A stretch of DNA of 64,000 nucleotides from Blastomussa wellsi (taxonomy: Eukaryota; Cnidaria; Anthozoa; Scleractinia; Plerogyridae). The notes beneath the pieces are model-generated. The model did no database searches. It saw only the letters and a program-made list of their open reading frames with translations, and was not told the DNA's origin. This document shows, piece after piece, positions 61,101 through 64,000 of the stretch; within the stretch, counting starts at the first letter, position 1, and each line of letters opens with the position of its first letter. The position numbers were made by a program, and so were the translations under genes. The DNA is taken from NCBI GenBank assembly GCA_947652115.1, contig OX393570.1, forward strand, positions 3,296,317 to 3,360,316, read 5' to 3'.

Positions 61101-63647
61101 TTCCTTGCATTTTTGGGTCAATGAATCCACTGTAGCTTCGTGCTTCTTGACTGCCTTTCCAAGTGTGGTGTTGACTTTGACCTGTTCCGAGAAATCTAGA
61201 CTTTTGTTGTTGTAACTTTCTTTGCTCCGGGTGAGTTTCGAGTTAGAATCATCGAGATAGTCCTTTAGCTTGTCGCGTTCAAGAGTAAGAGTCTCCACCT
61301 TTTTGCTAAGCTTTTCGACTTGCGGGGACAAGTCATCCAATTTGTCACGCAGCTCAGTGTTGGTATCCATCAGTTCATCTTCCTCTTTCTCCAAGGCGTT
61401 TATTTTATTCTTCATATCAATTACCTTTCTCTCCCAATCTTTATTTTCGGCTTTGGTCATGTTCAGTTCCCTCTGCAATGAAGCAATCTTGTCTTCGTTA
61501 TCTTTGATGTCGCTTTGGAGGTGTTCTTCAACTTTTACCAACCTGTTGTTTTCATTTTCAAGCTCGTATATTCTTTGACGGAGAAGCGTTAGGTCACTTT
61601 CAAAGTCAGGTGGCTGGCTATACGAAACCGTCACTTCTGTTGGTTTGAAGAATTCTTCATTTCCTGCTCGTTTGGGTTCCATATGTTGAAACTTTTCAAG
61701 AACACCAGCAAGTTCAACCTCCGCGTTGTCTCTTTCTTTTACTGCCTTTTCTAACTGCGCTTCAAGCTTTCTGATATCATTTTCTTTGTTGTCGGTTTTC
61801 TTTTTCAAATGCTTTATTTCGTCATCTTTGTATTCGCTTTCGGCCCTGGCACTCGCAAGGTCTGTCTTGCTCGTATCGTACCACGAGTTAAGGTCGGCCA
61901 ATCTTTTGTTTAACTCGTCAATCTTGTTGTTCTTCTGCGCCAACTCATTCTTGTACTGCTCCGCTTCCTCCCGAGTTTGAGTAAGCTTCTTCCTCATATT
62001 GTCGGCGACCTTACGGTCTTTGCTACTTTTGTCAGACCAGTCTTGGACTTGATTTTCAAACACCGTCTTGTCCTTGTTAATAGCGTCCAAATCATCTTCC
62101 AATCGCAACAACTTCTGTCGGAGATCAGAGTTCTCCTTTTGTAGATAGGTCTTTTCTTCCTCGGATTCTCTTAACTTGCTCTCCAGCTCAGCAATTTTTA
62201 TGGAAACTTGGTCGAGATCTCGTTGAGCGGACTCCTTCTCATTTTCACTGACTTTGTAATCGCTGTCAAGATCGCCGTACTTCCTCTGGTATTCTAAAGT
62301 GTCCTCGTGCAGCTTTTCCATTTCCTTATTCAACTGCCCTAGCTTCATTTCAAGTTTGGCAATGGTGTCTTCTCGATCGTCGATGTCTCGTTCCAGCAGC
62401 TCAATCTTCGCCCTCAGGTCTTCTATGGTTCTGTCTTTCTTAGCCATTTCCTTTTTGTCATGCTCGATTGTCCTCTCCGCCTTGGCTAGCTTGCTTTTCA
62501 GATCATTATAATCGTTCTTGAGCCGCCCATAGTTCCCCTTTTCATTTTCCAGTTGAACAGCAATCTTGTTCTTTTCCTTGTTCTCGTCTTCATACTTGTT
62601 CTCCCACTTGTTGATCTCCTTAGAGGCCACATCGAGTTTCCCCTTCAAATCGTAGTTCTCTCCTTCAATTCGTTTAACTTTTTCTGTTAGATCTTCCAGT
62701 TTCTTCTTCAGCATGTCGATCTCTTCTTTTTCAAACGAGAAACTGAGTGGAGGAGCACTTTGTAATTCAGGAGCACTTTCCGCAACAGTGATGTTGTAAC
62801 TCTTCATCTCGGGTTCAGCCAGCCGTCTATTTAGCTCGTTTTCCAGGTCCCTTATCGTGACTTGCAATTTCATATTTTCCTCTTCCACTCGACTGTTTTT
62901 GTCTCGAAGTGATCTTTCTACGTCCTGCAAATGAGATACACTCTCTTCGGCCTTGTCCCTAGCTTCCTCGGCCTCTCTGATCTCTCGTTCGGCTCGGGCT
63001 AGCTTCTCCATGAGGTCGTTCCTTTCCTGACGCAGTTTGTCAATTGTCCGCTCATCTTCATCGCGCTGGTCTTCAGCCTGGTCAAGTTCGATGGAAAGTT
63101 GGCTACTTTTCTTCTGAACCACCTCCAGGTTAGCCTCAGTCTTGTTGAGTTTCTGTTTAAGCTCCGGGATTGTCTTGTTCTGAAGATCGTTGATGACAAT
63201 TTCCAACTTCTCGAGCTGCTTGGTTTTGGTAAGAAGCTCCTCCTTGCGCGAGTCTGCTTTCTTCTGACTCTCTACTACAGCCTTCTGCAAGTCGCCAATC
63301 TTGCCGCTCTTTTCGCGAAGTTCTTTCCGCAGCTTCTCAATTTCAGTGTTAAGGTCTTCTTTTTGCCGTGTCAGGCTCTCTTTTTCCCGACTGAACTTCT
63401 CATTTGAAAGTTCCATATGCCTCTTGACCTTTGCATTCTCTTTTTGGCACTCTTGGTACTTGTCTTCGATAGAATCGTGTGAAGTCTTCAGTTCTTTGTA
63501 TTCGTCTGTCAATCTTTCGTATTTCTCTACCCATTCACGATTAATCTCCTCAATCATCGCGATACCTGTTTGCTCATCTTTAATGACCGTTGTGGTTCGC
63601 GAGTCTGAAGGCAAGGCCCTGCCGCCACTTCGACTCCGAGACGACAT
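55113..63647 (-). CDS. Giant coiled-coil protein C (2844 aa), single exon
   Basis: One uninterrupted 8.5-kb frame runs from ATG at 63647 to TAG at 55113. The frame is open 10 codons further upstream, but 'MSSRSRSGG' was chosen because gene B starts 'MSSADEL' at the same place and the leaders match ('AGTGAGC' about 15 bases before both ATGs). The rod is Glu/Lys/Leu-rich coiled coil. Hydrophobic linkers interrupt it near residues 283 ('YNITVAESAP', 'LQSAPPLSFSF'), 671 ('VTVSYSQPPDF'), 1031 ('ANVSVVQSAPPLSF'), 1375 ('INIAPMQVANVETT'), 1705, 2037 ('VNIDIRGDSEAL') and 2223 ('VATVESAPPMLFDDDVD'). The tail has 'LYRSTSESS' and an Arg/Asp-repeat region ('RDRDRDSIRDRDRDK'). A straight rod of this length would be about 0.4 micrometre. 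No enzyme domain is seen and the family is not recognised; a structural filament role is inference. Confidence 0.9.
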   Translation of the reverse strand: MSSRSRSGGRALPSDSRTTTVIKDEQTGIAMIEEINREWVEKYERLTDEYKELKTSHDSIEDKYQECQKENAKVKRHMELSNEKFSREKESLTRQKEDLNTEIEKLRKELREKSGKIGDLQKAVVESQKKADSRKEELLTKTKQLEKLEIVINDLQNKTIPELKQKLNKTEANLEVVQKKSSQLSIELDQAEDQRDEDERTIDKLRQERNDLMEKLARAEREIREAEEARDKAEESVSHLQDVERSLRDKNSRVEEENMKLQVTIRDLENELNRRLAEPEMKSYNITVAESAPELQSAPPLSFSFEKEEIDMLKKKLEDLTEKVKRIEGENYDLKGKLDVASKEINKWENKYEDENKEKNKIAVQLENEKGNYGRLKNDYNDLKSKLAKAERTIEHDKKEMAKKDRTIEDLRAKIELLERDIDDREDTIAKLEMKLGQLNKEMEKLHEDTLEYQRKYGDLDSDYKVSENEKESAQRDLDQVSIKIAELESKLRESEEEKTYLQKENSDLRQKLLRLEDDLDAINKDKTVFENQVQDWSDKSSKDRKVADNMRKKLTQTREEAEQYKNELAQKNNKIDELNKRLADLNSWYDTSKTDLASARAESEYKDDEIKHLKKKTDNKENDIRKLEAQLEKAVKERDNAEVELAGVLEKFQHMEPKRAGNEEFFKPTEVTVSYSQPPDFESDLTLLRQRIYELENENNRLVKVEEHLQSDIKDNEDKIASLQRELNMTKAENKDWERKVIDMKNKINALEKEEDELMDTNTELRDKLDDLSPQVEKLSKKVETLTLERDKLKDYLDDSNSKLTRSKESYNNKSLDFSEQVKVNTTLGKAVKKHEATVDSLTQKCKELEEELEDLRPQLRAALAKNETLETENKELDSRNKVQKRKIEDLQKDIREEIDAKELLQQDVDALSYKLNVSEANNKALTKQRNDLQSQVDDLESKLRKIKPELEQCRNKLKEKDRIISRLETDVKDKDSQLNAAKRKISTLEETVTSLRKDLEANKSANEINRNRVKELQIQLQEMGNSMQSAVANVSVVQSAPPLSFREERIRSSPDERVHDLETLLKKSEGREDQLREQLKLLEDRIPRAEADAKIFQDKLIEAQHNVSGLQRKQDEAKKLLERSIREKEDAKKELMEARTQLTVLEAKAVADANEISSLQSQLDQAHRRLEDTHDKLLAIDEDHVHLRLALDVHDKEKEDHNAVVGRLQGKRNDLEQRVEFLESSLKSSQQTCDALREDKAKAQKELNELRRTTLADLKKNLTRMQGERDRALEDYRMAMSKIEDLENQLAESMAKRKELERENDDLESEIRQLKNQIETNRKKIEDLEDKIGELNMELEQDEKDIDNLKDTKNRLEDEVADLQVKLAEKQDVINIAPMQVANVETTYAAAPGFDFGSDPDALRALEEENEDLQEKLKRGEMEYDVLREQLNDYKNKLGDSEGKNDRLELNLKDNENRLKELEKKFPEALDELNLVNDKYQSAEREIDLLKDDLQDAQTKLSTAEAQQAAGFAKLRALQQQLDAAQKDLLDKNDDVIEKQRKINELYAILESGGKDSDRLKQVIEELREDVDMKDRENAKLQKDLRVTEGNLGKLQGALEDMEGKLNDTELEREEYKMKADGLEVEIEMRDRALDEAQREVDDARDKLKAARREIDALRGQLKDANVGLKAANDEKKILQGRIAELQAIIEQLRKELSAKSTAIVPKSGSSDAYLEDLRNKLAEYRAKYQDVSNEKMRLELELREKDVKISQVSGPSDTLREERDRLKDEVIKLQATLKESKKNYQKAQRDGEELRRQLVSKDSEIKRLEEKLAKLEEEREKLKKDYASLEKKNSDLKVELEKLKYEKNKAENELSLLKNKLQALQNQMNTVEIPKQNQDVVSRKKFQELEASCQDALREKERAKSDAAAYRTKMARLEAELNEKKREKDMLEDELHRLGNNEAELKNKLQTSRDRHKEDKDKMLEWRKNNFSPLEQELQRAKGLIKKLEKTNASQEQEIGDLKDDLAERDKRIAELEDELENQDFTDSGPLDSVNIDIRGDSEALQRALDEKADAVKDAQKLRSKLWTLEHDFDILKTKEAQQEKMVAEVNNMNDKLKDEIRQLKKGTWDQQGSYNKVIKENSELTYQINALKEDKEELEKDIQELRDELNDVRGENRKLLMENKELRLDLQQLEIKMHELEIGHKLAKDDNEKMRNDLIHTQSENADLKDSLNRQNDDIIQVQAVATVESAPPMLFDDDVDGIKRDKDKLQIELEAAEDQVKMLQDELDDKRDRNNRLQEELTEARRRRKEDEADIKKLDAEVENLRHELDLANQNNDDQRTENRDLLDAKDNLQVELNDLRDDIKDFETQVQKLAKEKADLERELKRTGNAPVARRPSRDLHNEKEKKIRELGEKVAQLERDIQKGGYELSSLRDENDDLHEKINNLKDENNFLHTKLSQFEHDAKMDSNKINELEKENQELQDMLERNDGGSDSGKDKDGLILQIKTLDDRNNTLQNNLEQAKKDKAELKKQLDEYKKRFDDDSKQLAVQITRFVGDQSETFRKEAQEKDDRIEKLQQEKLDVEKKQESLKEELDAAKSNLRDTQNQNGILQEDNKHLKEDNAKLDNKLVEEMNFNKIKTAELEAEQDILKNKIKDKDDLVKKYEKQVQQLREQLAMSVPSDQASTTLILDVDKRRKQRQHSLMLSYQEGLMNRPGGLYRSTSESSLNGDVSRSTDKDHSQFGELLSKEISHGGRSRPSEPKDHIGETVEASTKAATESEPDYAAHFQQRSSTPTYGDEDRKSGRISSDRDPGSQRYGDRYRERGSTRDRDRDSIRDRDRDKVKDSSKSTREQSCQQS

Positions 63648-64000
63648 GACGTAAGGCTCACTTTCTCCGTCTGTCACTGATGAGTTGATATAACTTTCCT
63701 TAATCGAAATTCTAACAATCTTTGATCACATAAGCTGCAACGCAAAACAATGGACAAATGGTCAATTGAGTTATATTTCACTGGATGCTACGAATGTTGT
63801 TGAAAGTTGCCGAAGACTGCCGAGGGAGATCCGAAACTACGATGATCAGATTGAAACTTTTCGCAGAAAAATTCTTTTTACAGGGTTAAAGGATTATTAA
63901 AAAGCATTAGAACAGGTTTTTGTATTTCACTGTAGTATTCAACAGTTAAACATTCCCTTTTTCTCTAGAGTTGTTGTAGCTACGGTAACACGATGTTAAT
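63648..64000 (-). other. Gene C leader and upstream region
   Basis: A possible 5'-UTR acceptor 'tttgcgttgcag' precedes 63734 on the minus strand. A two-codon upstream frame (ATG TGA) follows it. No TATA box was recognised. Confidence 0.35.

Noticed and set aside
63648..63677. Ten extra N-terminal residues for gene C from a GTG
   Set aside because: GTG starts are not expected in animal nuclear genes; the ATG at 63647 aligns with the start of gene B.

Overview
The window is animal nuclear DNA, almost certainly from a cnidarian and most likely a stony coral or close relative. The evidence is GT-AG introns, an intron-rich INTS10 gene, AT-rich spacers packed with short palindromic MITEs and tRNA-derived SINEs, a Penelope-like remnant, and very large coiled-coil genes. 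The species call is inference. There is no sign of bacterial or organellar sequence.

Layout. (1) 1-11.3 kb: the 3' part of INTS10 on the plus strand, 18 coding exons found by following reading frame and splice sites. The 5' exons lie left of the window. Its introns hold a LINE fragment, SINE pieces and palindromic elements. (2) 11.3-17.5 kb: no convincing gene; palindromes, a Penelope-like insertion and one orphan first-exon candidate. (3) 17.5-20.4 kb: an LRRC74-like leucine-rich-repeat gene with a TATA box and a probable small first exon. (4) 21.8-32.7 kb: giant coiled-coil gene A, plus strand, 3 exons, about 2854 aa. (5) 35.4-44.5 kb: giant coiled-coil gene B, minus strand, 2 exons, 2812 aa. 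(6) 48.4-53.4 kb: a repeat-rich island with a small CCHC zinc-knuckle (gag-like) gene, a satellite in its intron, a decayed second copy of its 5' part, SINEs and MITEs. (7) 55.1-63.6 kb: giant coiled-coil gene C, minus strand, one uninterrupted exon, 2844 aa, a close paralogue of B.

The main content is the cluster of three giant coiled-coil genes. B and C are collinear head-to-tail duplicates on the minus strand; A is convergent with B and more diverged. B and C share a rod broken by short hydrophobic 'SAPP'-type linkers spaced roughly 330-390 residues apart. I do not recognise the family; a structural cytoskeletal or ciliary rod is inference from composition only. Gene B has one intron where C has none. 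Its two edges carry the same 12-bp coding sequence, and it contains a fragment of a MITE family found at four other places in the window. This looks like a recent intron gain and is the most distinctive single observation here.
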